NCBI GenBank assembly: GCA_949361645.1
Contig: OX442418.1
Span: forward strand, 7,877,376 to 7,941,375
Direction of reading: 5' to 3'
Length of the DNA stretch: 64,000 bases
Source of the DNA: Spongilla lacustris
Taxonomy: Eukaryota; Porifera; Demospongiae; Spongillida; Spongillidae
Of this stretch, positions 1 to 11,650 are shown one piece after another. Every line of letters begins with the position of its first letter. Within the stretch, counting starts at the first letter, position 1. Both the position numbers and the translations under genes were made by a program. Below the pieces are notes generated by a model. That model saw only the letters and a program-made list of their open reading frames with translations. It made no database searches and was not told the origin of the DNA.

Positions 1-2955
1 ACCGAATTATTGATATAACAATTTTTTCAAAAGCTCTTTGGCATACCTCCTGCAAAAGTTTTCAGTGGCCATTCAGAGGGGGAATGCTGCATCCATTATG
101 GAAACTTTGCCTCCAACCCTCTTCCCTCCTTTGAATGATGTTTATAGACTTTTATTTTGATGCTACATGCATCATTACGGTATTATTTACTAAAAAAAAG
201 TACCCAAAATAAAAATAATGCTAATATAATTATACATCTGTCCATTTGTCACTTTGTGTTACTTTTTTGATAGATTGGCCTCTAAAAGTGGGCACATCAA
301 TTCAATCCCCTTTGATGATTTTTCAAAACTTTGTGTGTTTATGCTGTTATACAAGTAGCTTTGAATGTTGTTCAGTTCTGTACCATCGGCAGAAAAAAAG
401 TTAATCATGCTCACATTAATGTTGCAGAGCGCAAAGAGGTGATACATGTAAGTGCATGTTACTTATGCTGTGCAATGTTAATTTAGAATGAGTGCCTCAT
501 GTACTGATTGCGTACTTTGAGATTCAATTTACCATGTGTTTAAAAAATTGCAAATTGGATTGGTTTGGTTTTTTTCCCTCACTTCAGTGAGGTTTTTTAC
601 CCTGAGATGGTGTGGGCCCACCACCTCTAAATAAATTAGGTTCAAATCAAATTAGCTATAGGTAGTAGGTCCCTGCTCTGTAGGTTGAATGTGTATGATG
701 GTAGCCTGTGAGTGTTGTATTGTGGTCTAGTTGGTGGAGTCAATGACAGTGGCATGCACAACAGATACACACCCAAATAATGGTGAAGTGTCATTGGGGA
801 GGGTAGTGTGAATGATATCGGAATTAGTATTTGCATGGCCTGCTTTTCAATTGTATCTTTACTATTAGACTAGTATGTGTGATATGAGTCATTCCATTTG
901 AGTACTAAGGCAATGCATGCAAAGCACTGCACTGAGGCTCTTTCAAAATGAATATATTGGACAGTTTCAGCGAAAACATCATAATTACATTATAAAATAA
1001 TTGAGTTATAAAAATGCTTCTTGTTTGAATCGCAAATATATCACGAACAGTTAAAGCTACGAACTTCCTCTGTGGTAAAATACAGTTTGGAGTCTTGCAC
1101 TTGCTCCTTGCCAATATTGCAACGTTCAATACTCCACCTGGTTCAACCCGCCATAACTTAAATTTAGGTATATATAAGTAATCAAATTGCTCAAATATGT
1201 TTTGTGCAGGTAGAGAGGTCCTATACCAATCGACACATGTTGTATTTATATTACGTCTTAGATTGAAGACCTTGAATTCCACCAAGTTCATGTACATGTA
1301 TATTACTGACCCGAGGGAATCAGCCTTGCTACTAGGAACACACCCACATGAAAATTTACATAGCAATGTATACACTTGACAGTTCATGCATGGCTATATG
1401 TATTATATATAATTCCAACATTAGTCTTGAAACTTTGCACAGAGAAGAAACATTTGAAAATAAACAAATAAATTGCTTACATGTAATTGCGTGCGCATAG
1501 CTATGGAAAGGAAATATTAGACCTATACATATATCCAATGTATATTTATCATGTACACACATGTGATTGCATGTGCGGTTATAACTACATGTATAAGGGA
1601 TTAAGGGCATGACCAATCTGAATCACCATTATTATTCGTCAGCACCATATGAGTGCTTCTAGTGCACCATGGGGTTGTCATTGTGGCATCACATAACTCT
1701 GTGGTTCTATTATGTATATTTTAATTGTGAGTTAGCTCTTACATAATTCTGACAATTTACCACACAAAAAGCATAAATTTATGTACCTGAAGGTACTTCA
1801 ATATTTGTTGAATGGTTCTTTGAAGACCCTAGCGGAGGTAACATACAGTACATGTGAACAAAAAGGTTGGCACCCACTGTGCATGAATGCAGCTGCATGT
1901 ACTGCATACATGCAGTGGTTATTGTAACAATACATAAATAAAATACATAAATCATCCATAAAACCACACTACTACATGTACAAATTTTATCCATGAAGGT
2001 TAGGCATGTTGTAAATGACAGGATTATTATGCCATTTGAGTTACTATGGTTAGTATACCATTGAGAAGCAATACAATGCAAACATATTTTTGCAGAAGTG
2101 GGAATGGCTGCCCACACTTTGGCACAACACTACCCAGGCCCCCACCTTCTCATCACCTGTGCTATAAATTGTAGTATGTTGTTCCACTAAGTGTAAGTAA
2201 TTTAGGAACAACATAACTTGAATTGTGTAGTAGCTTTGACAATAGCTATTGTGTTACTATTGGCGATAATTTATTAGACAACAATATTGAATTAAGCTAG
2301 TAAGGCTAATGCCTTGGCCATGCTCTCCAGGATCATATTGGAGCTGCTTTGTGCCAAGATTCATAGCACTTTGCGTTATCATAATCAATCTTTAACACAC
2401 TGTACATAATACACAGGTCAAGTTTTAGCAACCGTAGTTATAATATGGGTTAACCAGCTAGGCTGAGATATGTGTGAGGTTGGCATTGGGTCCAGCCCAC
2501 GCAAGGAATGCTCTTACATTTCAGCAGGCAAGGCTTAAGTTCAGTCTGCTGAATATACAGTGTATCACCAAAATGAGAGTTGGGAGGCAAGTTTGGAGAT
2601 GGTGTTTGAAGTTACGTTGCCCCAGCGCCCCAATGGATTCAAATCATAAGAGGTACACAGTTCCCGCTTATTACAAATTGCTGAATTTTTTTTTAGCTGC
2701 TACTGCTGAGATCACCATATGTCCTGCTACAGAAATAATGTCAGGTTTGATGAAAGCAGTAGGTTTGCCATTACCCCCCCCCCCCCCCCCCCACCCCCCA
2801 CCCCCCCACCCCCATATTATCTGAGCTGCAGGCTGTCCTCAATAAAAGTGTAAAATAATTCTACAATGAATAGTATACGCACACCATTCTGCTCAGATTC
2901 ATAACTTTGTATACTACATGTACATGCATGTTTAAAATTATTATTTTTAATTTAC
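1..2955. other. Gene-poor AT-rich stretch with a poly-C tract
   Basis: No coding region here can be supported. The longest open frame is 160 codons on the minus strand (905-1387); it shows no recognisable domain and has the low-complexity composition of an AT-rich chance ORF. A C-rich run, nearly pure, spans about 2774-2813. An AATAAA hexamer lies on the plus strand at 2841-2846 with no supported gene upstream. Many ACATGTAC-type palindromes are scattered through the region. Confidence 0.5.
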
Positions 2956-3338
2956 TTATTGCAAATTACCCTTCATAACCAATGCCTTCACAGATTCTGC
3001 AGCTTGGTGATTTGATAGTTTTTCAAATATTGCGAGTATAGCCTCATACGTTGCCTGAGGTCCCTTGATTTCTGACCATTTCTCTAACACTCTGTCTCGC
3101 TTCCTCTGTTCAAATTCTTCTTCCACATCTATATCATCAACGTACTTCGCTCCAAGTAATCGTTTACCAACCACCTTCCAATCAAAGTGCAGCAAAGCTA
3201 TGTCGTAGAGGTGTTCAGTGGTACACTTCCTTTTCAGTGGGTCGTCTGATGCGAGAACACATTTAAAGCTTAAATCATCGATAGGCCTATCTCACCATCC
3301 TGATGCTGTTCTTCTTCGGGTGTTGCTTTCGAAGCCAT
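2956..3338 (-). CDS. Single Death-domain protein, two exons
   Basis: The model joins exon 3338-3296 (ATG at 3338) to exon 3245-2956 across a 50-bp intron with a GTGAGA donor and a TCAG acceptor. The product is 110 aa. The first exon gives an acidic, Glu/Gln-rich start (MASKATPEEEQHQD). The rest, from about residue 22, is one Death-fold domain: HLYDIALLHFDWKVVGKRLL, then an acidic loop, then VLEKWSEIKGPQATYEAI and a final helix ending in SVKAL. The W-x-x-V-G-x-x-L pattern of helix 1-2 and the 'L-x-x-W' of helix 4-5 are typical of Death domains. Such single-domain proteins normally act as adaptors in cytoplasmic signalling complexes; a specific pathway cannot be assigned. It is divergent from the triple-Death-domain gene starting at 4405. 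The splice sites are inferred by eye. Confidence 0.8.
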
Positions 3339-4404
3339 CGCCAAGAATTTTAATACAGTAGTGAAAATAATATCACAATTCAATTCATTGCCGGTCTTAT
3401 CCATGCACCGAAAATGAAATTCATCGCGCGAACGTAAGGGGAACTCCCAGGGAGTTTTTTTATTTTTTAGAATTGTAATAAATGCGCTTGTTGTGATCTT
3501 GAACGTGAATCGCCCCCACACCACACAACCTCACGAATTTGGGAAGTTAAGTGAGTGTACTTGTGAGTACATATATATATGCGTGACTTGATGTGCATGC
3601 CTGTGCATGGTTTGTGTGTAATTCTGTGTACGTAGTCCCGTAACGATACCAATCTTAGGATTAGGCGTTGGTAGGCTACGATTGTTCGACCGCCGAAGTC
3701 ATACTTTCTCTCTGGATTTCTGTGAACTGTATTTTTGACCTCACTAATTCACATGTGCTTGAGTGCATTGGGCTGTTCCAGCTTAAAGTGTGCGGCAACA
3801 CGTCACATCCTAGCTAGTTGGGGCAGAGATAGTATAGAGACCTTCGCGTAGTGATTAGCGTGGTATTTATTTTTGCGCTTTCAGCCCCGTTAACATATCA
3901 AACGTAGTACATGTACCCTTGCAATCAGGTATATTTATTATGGGACTGTGTTTTAAACAATGATCATCTCCCCGTTTGATGGTTGACTTTCGCCCCGTCT
4001 TGATATCGTACTTAATTTTCTCATCAGGCCCGAAGGCGCTTTGCGGTACTTAGTAGCCCATCGCGAGGGACACCCCCCCTTCCCCCCCCTCCCCCCTTCC
4101 CCCCCCCCCCCCCCTCTCCCCCCTTCCCCCCCCCCCCCCCTCCCCCCTGCCTGACTACCTGGCTACGGGCCTGATTTATCAGCACTCTTTCAGTCCCTTT
4201 GAATCTCTTTTATTTGGCAAAATAGAAAGTGTATGTTATTGCTGTTCCATACATGTAAATATAAACCTTCAGCTTAGCTAGTGCATTACTATATAAATAA
4301 ACCCTGGCAGAGTATCAGAATTTAGGTTTACCCCCAGGGGATTTGGACGACATAGTTGGGATCGTTTTTTAGTGTGGTATTTTTCTCAGCAGATTACAGA
4401 ACCA
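3339..4404. promoter_or_regulatory. Intergenic region between divergent Death-domain genes
   Basis: This 1.07-kb gap separates two genes transcribed away from each other, so it probably holds both promoters (inference from layout). It contains a C-rich, T-interrupted block at about 4070-4146. No TATA box or other specific element can be assigned with confidence, and no open frame here looks coding. Confidence 0.35.
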
Positions 4405-7400
4405 ATGGGTGATGGTGAGTTTAGTGTGCATGTGTGTGCATGTATATGTGCATGTATGTGTGCATGTGTGTGCATGTGTGTGCATGTGTGTGCATGTATG
4501 TGTGCATGTATGTGGGTTGTTTTTATTCTGTACAAAGATTTTGCACTTGAGGTGTGCATGTTGGTATGTCCGGTGCACTGACTTTAATACATGTGCAGCA
4601 CAGTCACTGGAGTGTTTAGTACTAGCAGAGGCAATCAGTGTCAGAAGAGCTTGACTAATAAATGGGGTGGGTCATTCACAAGGTCATGTGACCACAACTT
4701 AATGCACATAACAGGATGCCAGCTGCAGTTTTCCACAGCTCAAAGTTGTTAGCTTCCAGTGCTCTGATCCCCTTCCTGTAGTATGCAATGTAGCGTCATG
4801 ATAGGTGGGGCAGCCTTAGCCACTCCTACCACCCCAGCTTTGATGGCCCTGTGTATGCTTGCTTGCAGTGCATTAGTAAGTCAATGAAGATTCCATGTAC
4901 ATATATGTGTACTGGCCTCTAGTGCATGATCATGCATTTCCACATGTGATCTGCAAGCCTGTGAGTGTAGGCTTGGTACATGTATTACCTTTGTGCCCTC
5001 CTAGCATGGAATCATGTTGATGACCGCTGCCTAGGTAAGCATTTGACCAGCTCTTGAGCTAAACACTGTATGAAGTCATTCTTAATGGTCCTGATTTAGG
5101 GCAAGATGACTTTCAGGATGTGCGAAGAGAAGTACCTGAACTAGCTGGTGTTTGGCAAGGACTGGCTACAGGCCTTGGTCTATCTCCTGCCCATGTACGG
5201 GAGATTGACCTGGCCAATCGTGGTGACCCTTCAAGGTGCCTGGATGGTGTGATAGAGAAGTGGCTCAACCAGGACTACAACTATAATAAGTTTGGAGAAC
5301 CCTCATGGAAGAAGCTGGTGGCTGCAGTTGCAGATAGCAGTGGGGGGAAGAACACAGCTCTGGCCAGGAAGATAGGACAGAAGCATCCTCATCGTGAGTG
5401 TCATGATCTATTATTAGGTGCGGTGCTGGTCATGCATACACACGTCATTCGGCACATCCTTGCTGTGGAATGTAGCAGAGCTGACATCATGCATGTACAT
5501 GTACATGTACATGCCTATGATTGAAAATTAGATTCATTTCTTGTAACTAATTCAAATATTCACCAGTGGAGCAACATGTAATGTGCTGAGGTGGGGGCTG
5601 GTGGGAGTTATGAAATGTGATTGCTTTGCAATGTTCCATGCACTTAGTGGGACAGATGTCTTGACAGAGTTGTGCAACAAATACATCATGTCCCCTGCAT
5701 GCATGTCTAGCTCACTCCAGTTTTCTGATGTGAGCAACAATTTGAATGCAGTTACATGTGTATATGCAATGAATTTAACACCGCGTCCGTGAAATTCGAA
5801 TGTTTTTTGGTCGAACTCAACTTTTTTAAAATTAGTCGGAACGCCCCAATTGTCTGGAAAAGCATATTTTTAATACAGTTCAACTATCGCCAATACATTT
5901 GGCGTTGTTGTCTGCCTTATATCTATCGTGGACACTTCCCTGTATGTGTTCAAAGTGACGCGGTTTGATGTTTTTCGGTTACGAAGCGCTGCTGGGGACA
6001 CTTTTTTTCTAGACAATTAAGAGCCGCTTTAGATACGATTTTAAATGTCATTTGGTATGAATAGGAGGCCACAATCAATACTGTGTCGGCAGTTAGCTTA
6101 GTTCTTGTACAAAACTCACTTACAGTTATTCACCTCGTTCGAGGACTTACATAGATCAGTGTAGTTGATTTATATCTGGGTACGAGATGATCAAATAACC
6201 GGACGGGAACGAACAACTGGAGGAAAAAGGGCGGTGTTTTTCTCACGTGGTGCATATTTATAGTAACTTATCGTAGTGACGTATTGTAACTCAGACTCGC
6301 GTGACGTCAATAAACACGTAAAAGTACATTACCTATGGCCAAAATTAGGCATTTAGGTCCGGAGACGAGATCCAAAAGAGTTTTATTGCTTGTTTCTACG
6401 CTAACACGATAGGCTATTGCCAGAATTTGTTCAAGTGCTACCTATCCGATCCAGTTGAGCATGTCTATGTTGTTTTTAAATTCTGAAACCTTGTCAGAAA
6501 AAAGTGTCCTTTTTCCGGTAACAGTCTTACCCTCTCGACTCTAAACAAATGCAGGTCCTCGGCGGAAGTGGTTACAAGGCTGAAAGTAGCTCCAAACATT
6601 GTATAGGGAGTTGAACTACTAGGTACATCGCTATTTGTGGCTATTGGAACCCTTCCGACTAATTTTCCAAAAAGTGAGTTCGACAAAATAGGCCAAAATA
6701 ACATTCGAATTTCACGGACGCGGTGTTAAATATATAGATTTTGCGAGATTTTGTTTGTGTTTGAGTAGAATTACATGTTTTAAATATGGTGATTATACCA
6801 TTATCTAAGCATGACAGCAGTAGCATTAGCCCAGTCAGCACCACAAACTTGAACATGTAGGTCATGTATACAATTGCATAGTTCTTTGCATCTATGGAAG
6901 TCAGTTGTGATTGCAAGTCCATCGCCTCCTTACTATATATTTACCTCATGCACCCTCCCTAGGCCTCCCCACCCCTTACCCCTCCCTCCCTAGGCCTCCT
7001 TACCCCTCCCTCCCTAGGCCTCCTTACCCCACCCCTTACCCCTCCCTCTCTAGGGCTCCTTACCCCACTCATTTACATATACTTAATTTGGGTAACCCTA
7101 GCTGACCATGTAGTACAATAAAGAGATACATGTATATATATTTCTTGGGAGGCTTTTACATTGTATTATGTAGTGCTTTATTCTACTCAGAATTTCCAAC
7201 ATCCTCTCCTGTGATACCAAATTCAGGTATTTTACCAGGGATTACTATTATGTCTGTGCACATCAATGTTTAATTTTTGTTTTTTATTTTTTCATGTCTC
7301 AAAATGATTAGGAATACCAATCAAAGCTGGAAAACCAGTTGGTATGTTTGTGTTAGCTAGAAGGCATATGAGCAGTGCCTAAGCAGATAATGATGGGAGG

Positions 7401-8677
7401 GGGGAGGGGCAGGGTTGGTTCATGGCTCCTGTGCATGTATGTGTCACTGCAATGCATAGTGTGTTTATAAGACGATGTTGACATGTGTGTGTGTGTGTGT
7501 TGCCCTGTTATGTTCTCCAAGGCATGAGGAATCTGGTGAACGATCTCAGCAAGGTTGCCCACAAATGGCATGCTCTTGGCCTGCAGCTAGGTGTGGACAG
7601 CCATGACCTGGACAGGATCAGAGGTGCTGAGAATGATGCAAAGACTTGTCTGACCAGCATGCTGACATACTGGCTGGATAACAACACTGATGCACACAGG
7701 AGTCAAATAGTTGAGATGTTGACATCTGCTGCCATTAATGAACAATCCCTTGCCAGAAAGCTTAAGAATAGCAGAGGTAATGTGTTGTATGGGCAGGGGA
7801 ATAGCCACAGACAGGTCTGCAGGTTATACAGTTATATGTATTTGTATAGCCTATCCATTATAATAGAGAGGTGAAAAAATTATGCCAAGTTGACCAAAAA
7901 GCATGCTTTAGTTACCGTATTTTCAATCCTTTTTCAGTTAGTTTGTCGACGCTTTGCATGATATTGTTTAGGTTTGTTTTTCAGCGATTCATATCAAGAA
8001 AGAACCTGTATATTGTTGTATGCACTGTATGTAACAATATACACGTTCTTTCTTGATACGAATCACTGAAAAACTAACCTAAACAATATCATGCAAAGCG
8101 TCGACAAACGAAACAGGACTGAAAATAGGGTATCCGTGTTATTTACAAAAGCAAAAGAAATTTAATATTTCCCCCCCCCCCCCCTCCCAAGCTTCACACC
8201 AACATCCCCAGCTTCTTTGTTCAATGTACCAATTAATTCGTAAGGCTTGCCATATAGGGTAAGTACCCCATGAGGTTCATCCGTAAATGTATGTACAGTA
8301 AGTCACATGACACCTGTGCACATATAATACATTATGTGTGTATTTCCAAACATGTGATATTTCATTGCTTCATTCTTCAGATATTCCTGACGGACGATTG
8401 AAATCAGATCAAGATCTGGTTACCCTGGTAAACTTCCTGGACCCTGTGGCCAGCAAGTGGGAGGATATTGGCATCCAGTTGGACATTAGCTCCAGACAGC
8501 TTGACAACCTCAAGAAATCTGGCGGCAATGTGGATCAAGCCCTGAAGGAGGTGCTGAAAAAGGTGGAGTCATCTTACCCCACAACAACTGTGAAACAATT
8601 GTGCCTGGCTTTGAGTTCCCCACCTGTTGGAGAGAAGGTTCTGGGTGAAAATTTGGAAAAGAAGTATACAGGTATAC

Positions 8678-8760
<83 letters not shown>

Positions 8761-8929
8761 ATGTGTGTGTGGAGGGGGGAGTGGCCTGTCCACTTTGAAT
8801 GACCTGTACATGAACATGTATGTGTTGATATATGCTGATGTTTACATTCAGCGTGTGGAGTTTCAATTTATTTGTTGCCACTCATCACTTTATTCCTGCA
8901 CAGGAAACGTGACCCTTTTTGAAGAATAG
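4405..8929 (+). CDS. Triple Death-domain protein, eight exons
   Basis: Proposed exons are 4405-4414, 5005-5034, 5100-5393, 7191-7226, 7312-7341, 7522-7776, 8381-8671 and 8904-8929. All junctions are GT-AG and phase 1, giving 972 nt and 323 aa. Three Death domains lie in order: residues about 18-105 (VRREVPELAGVWQGLATGLG), 140-222 (LVNDLSKVAHKWHALGLQLG) and 230-312 (LVNFLDPVASKWEDIGIQLD). Each has the helix-1/2 pattern W-x-x-x-G-x-x-L-G and a helix-4/5 'K/T-x-W-L' or equivalent. Tiny exons of 30-36 nt form the linkers between domains. The last exon encodes only NVTLFEE and the stop. An ATTAAA poly(A) variant follows at 8982-8987. The three domain exons are certain as Death-domain coding; the ATG exon and mini-exons rest on splice-site and phase fit only. 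The domains probably arose by internal duplication, and the role is likely adaptor or scaffold. Confidence 0.75.
5779..6725. mobile_element. TTAA-flanked inverted-repeat element (piggyBac-type MITE)
   Basis: The element is 947 bp and lies inside the long third intron of the triple-Death-domain gene. Its ends are perfect inverted repeats for about 26 bp (starting CACCGCGTCCGTGAAATTCG). An imperfect match, with an indel of about 9 bp, extends the arms to about 75 bp. Both ends abut TTAA (5775-5778 and 6726-6729), the target duplication typical of piggyBac-related elements. There is no transposase ORF, so it is non-autonomous. The superfamily call is inferred from the TTAA only. Confidence 0.75.
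7913..8132. repeat. 220-bp long hairpin (foldback MITE)
   Basis: Two arms of about 100 bp (from 7913, and ending at 8132) are near-perfect reverse complements around a short loop near 8020-8027. Matching blocks include GTCGACGCTTTGCATGATAT and its complement. It lies in the intron between the second and third Death-domain exons. The ends read TACC and GGTA, compatible with insertion at TA. There is no ORF. Confidence 0.75.
8679..8759 (+). repeat. (TG)n microsatellite
   Basis: An almost pure TG dinucleotide tract of about 80 bp, starting 7 bp inside the last intron of the triple-Death-domain gene (donor at 8672). Confidence 0.95.
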
Positions 8930-9360
8930 CTGTGCTGCTACAGTGTGTACGCCTTCCTTCCAATATGTGTACTCAGTATATATTAAATATAGTTCTGTAC
9001 ACGTAGTACAGTCTTGTACATGTACTTTCAAACTAACATAGACAACATTTTTTGTACATCTATTATTTACATGAATTAAGTGCTTTATGGATTTAACAAT
9101 TCAATATTACAACAGCAAATACATTGTATATGTATTGTAATATTTAATAACTTGTGAGATATTCACAATACATGTACATGTTATATCACTAATGGAACAT
9201 GTACAGGGAGAAAAGTGTAATAACATGTACATTACATTACATAATATCCTCTCAACTAGCCACCATGCCGGGAGAAATGCCAGGCCTAGCCTGGCTTTGA
9301 TGCTAGCCAACTCACAGGCACTCCTGGATTAGGATCCATAGAACTTATTACAATACTAGA
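8930..9360. other. 3' flank of the Death-domain gene
   Basis: AT-rich downstream sequence. ATTAAA at 8982-8987, 53 bp past the stop codon, is the best poly(A) signal candidate. The rest carries many TACATGTA-type palindromes and no coding signal. Confidence 0.45.
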
Positions 9361-10830
9361 TGTACTTTATTGGATGATGGTGTGCTGGCTGGTCCCAGGT
9401 CTATTGTTCTTCAAGCTCTCTCCATCATGCAAGAGATTGGTCCTCCTAATGGTCTCATTGTAAACTTTCATAAATGTGAGGTATTTGGCAAACATGATGT
9501 CAGCCCTTTTCCTCCAGAAATGAAAAGATCAGCACACCCTAATATCGTCATCTTGGGCATCCCCATTGGTGACAGGGCTTTTTGCTCCTCCTTCATTTTG
9601 GAGAAACATGAAGAGGCCAAAGCTCTCCTGCTCAAACTGGAGAAAGTAAGTGCAGTTGACCCACATGTGGCCTTTTCCCTTCTACATGTACGTCAATGTG
9701 CAGGATTCTGTAAGCTGGCCCACCTTGCTCATGGCACACCACCCTCCCTAGCCATATCAGCCCTTGAGGCCTTTGATCACCTTCTCCAAGTGCACGGTAC
9801 TCGTCACCTCCAATCAGGCCTGGCAACAGGCGGAGCTCAGCTTAGGCAGGGGTGGCCTGGGCATGCGCTCCCTGAGTCGGCATTCCCCAGCAGCATACAT
9901 TGCCTCTCTGAGCTCCTCTGGTGCTGGTCCATTGTCCCAGGAACGCCTTATCCATGCAGTAGAGTTGTTTAACTCACTTGTACCATCATCCGAGGTGGTC
10001 AGCATGTAGGAGGTGTTGACATCCCGTATCCCAAAAGGTGCTGTCCAATAAGATTGATAACCATCTGTTCAATATACTCTATGAGCAATCTTCTGCCACA
10101 GATAGAGCATGCCTTCTCTCTGTCTCCTCCCCTCATGCTGCATCTTGGGTGTCAGTAATTCCCTCTGAGGGGCTAGGCCTTCATCTCCAGCCTTCAGAGT
10201 TCCAGGTGGCCATCAAGTGGTGGCTGGGCCTAGACACCTCAGGTGGCTCAATTTGTCCTCTGTGACCTGGGAGAGTGCTTGACCCCCTTGGCCATCATGC
10301 ACTCACTTGCAAGCGTGGTGGAGATGTAGTATAAACTACGTGACACCCTTGCTGAGACCTGTCTCAGGGCCCACCTGAGTGTTAAGGTGGAGGCAGGAAG
10401 TAACCTCTCCAAAGACGATAGCCACACTCACCCTGCAAACATCCTAGTACCCAATTCGCAACTGGTCTTTGGGTAAGCCAGCAGCCTTCGACTTGTCTGT
10501 GACGTCACCGCTTAACTGCAATGTTTACTCGAAGTTGGAATAGCAGCAGGTCAGGCTGCCAGAGCTACTGAGCAAAGAAAACATGATGAAAATGATACCA
10601 AATGCAAGGAGCTAGGGTGGGTTTGCGTCCCGATGGTGGTTGAGGCATATGGTGCTTGGGGGACAGAAGCAATGGAGTCATTTTCACTTCTGGCCTCTCG
10701 CCTTGCTACTAGCTCCAACAGGGCTAAGGCTGAGGTCCTAGCTGCCTTATATGGCAGACTGAACCTCAACCTAGTTAGAGCCAACGCCACAGACATCCTC
10801 TCCAGATGCCTATTAGCAATAGTAGGGTGC
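9361..10830 (+). pseudogene. Decayed reverse transcriptase with C-terminal nuclease-like region
   Basis: Reading begins abruptly at the RT catalytic motif (LLDDGVLAGPRS at 9367) and continues through KCEVF, ILGIPIGD and CGAFCKL-like blocks. A frameshift near 9790-9815 moves it to another frame (AYIASLSSSGAGPLSQERL). Stop codons follow. The C-terminal part retains the CCHH-like segment 'LGHHALTCKRGGDV'. It then has an ANILVPN...VTA stretch and 'KHDENDTKCKELGWVCVPMV', which resembles a PD-(D/E)XK-type nuclease tail. The loss of everything 5' of the catalytic motif fits the 5' truncation common in non-LTR elements. At least seven further fragments of the same family lie in this window. Superfamily placement is inference. 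Confidence 0.75.
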
Positions 10831-10832
10831 AT

Positions 10833-11220
10833 TTATTTATCTTACTGTAATAATATTATCATTAATTTACTAAATAATCTAATACATACATACATAGAAT
10901 AATGAATTATTAATCATTCTTGTTGGATGGCAGTTATTTTATAATGTTAATAAAGATTTAAAGTGTGGATGTGCATGTGTGTGTTCTGGACGAAGGTGGA
11001 TGACAACAAAACATGCATAGTTTGGCTAATGTAGCACTGCTTAAAATGACACTGTCCCCATGCCATTGTCAGTCATGAGAACACAATGGTACGATATAAT
11101 GGCTCCATGGTACATGCACACATATGCACACAGTAACTCATATACACAGCATCAACAAACACAAGATTGTGCCACACACACATACGGTACTATATTACAA
11201 GCTAATGAATGGAAATGAAT
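10833..11220. repeat. Downstream flank copy of the PEN-2 duplication
   Basis: From about 10916 this sequence matches 13836-14245 (shared block GGATGACAACAAAAC, then GACACTGTCCCCATGCCATT), apart from an insertion of about 110 bp in the second copy. It is the 3' flank of PEN-2, duplicated together with the gene. It contains no gene of its own. Confidence 0.7.
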
Positions 11221-11499
11221 TCACGGCTTCCCCATGGGCAACGTTAGGGAGAAGTAGTCCCCATACGCGCCCCAGAACTGCCTCTGCGTTTGGAACACAG
11301 ATATCCACACGATCAGGACGGCGGCCCACACCAGTGTGCCTATCATGGACCCTGCCACATAGCGACGCAGCAGTGGGTTGGACCCCCTCTTGAGGAAGGC
11401 TTCCTTGAAGAACCAGACGCTGTTGGCCAGCCACACGGCTGGGAGGAGGTAGAAGCCGAGCACAAAGTAGCGACGGCAGATCTTCTCCTCATCAGGCAC
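11221..11499 (-). pseudogene. PSENEN: 5'-truncated duplicate of PEN-2
   Basis: This frame encodes the PEN-2 body from VPDEEK to the stop. It matches the intact copy at 14246-14545 apart from about three substitutions (one changes I to V in WLANSVWFF) and an in-frame 6-nt deletion that removes LR. The sequence diverges just upstream of the VPDEEK codons, near 11500, so the first five codons (MRLDK) are missing. The adjoining sequence is instead the 3' end of a retroelement (11521-11650). The very low divergence indicates a recent duplication. Translation could only begin at an internal or fused codon, so it is called a truncated copy. Confidence 0.85.
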
Positions 11500-11520
11500 C
11501 CCTTGTTTTTTTTCACCTCG

Positions 11521-11650
11521 GGTGCAATGGGGAGAGACAAGGCATATTCCCTCATTGTGGGCTGGCTGAGCTGTCGTCTGTCATTTGCCATACTGCGCAG
11601 TGCTATCATGTGCCTGCGAGGAACTGCTGAACTAGATCTTATATTAGTCC
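11521..11650 (+). mobile_element. 3'-terminal fragment of the reverse transcriptase family
   Basis: The plus strand reads MGRDKAYSLIVGWLSCRLSF then AILRSAIMCLRG. This matches the conserved C-terminal tail of the same RT family found at 39165-39300 and 46594-46914. It abuts the break of the truncated PEN-2 copy. A block of about 32 bp (ACAAGGCATATTCCCTCATT onward) recurs at 11860-11890. Confidence 0.65.

Noticed and set aside
905..1387. 160-codon ORF on the minus strand
   Set aside because: No domain, biased composition from AT-rich DNA, no splice or regulatory context.
8510..8881. His/Thr and Cys/Val repeat ORFs over CA/TG tracts
   Set aside because: Dinucleotide repeats translate as HTHT or CVCV; not genes. 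The same holds at 27.3, 41.4, 42.4, 52.3 and 55.7 kb.
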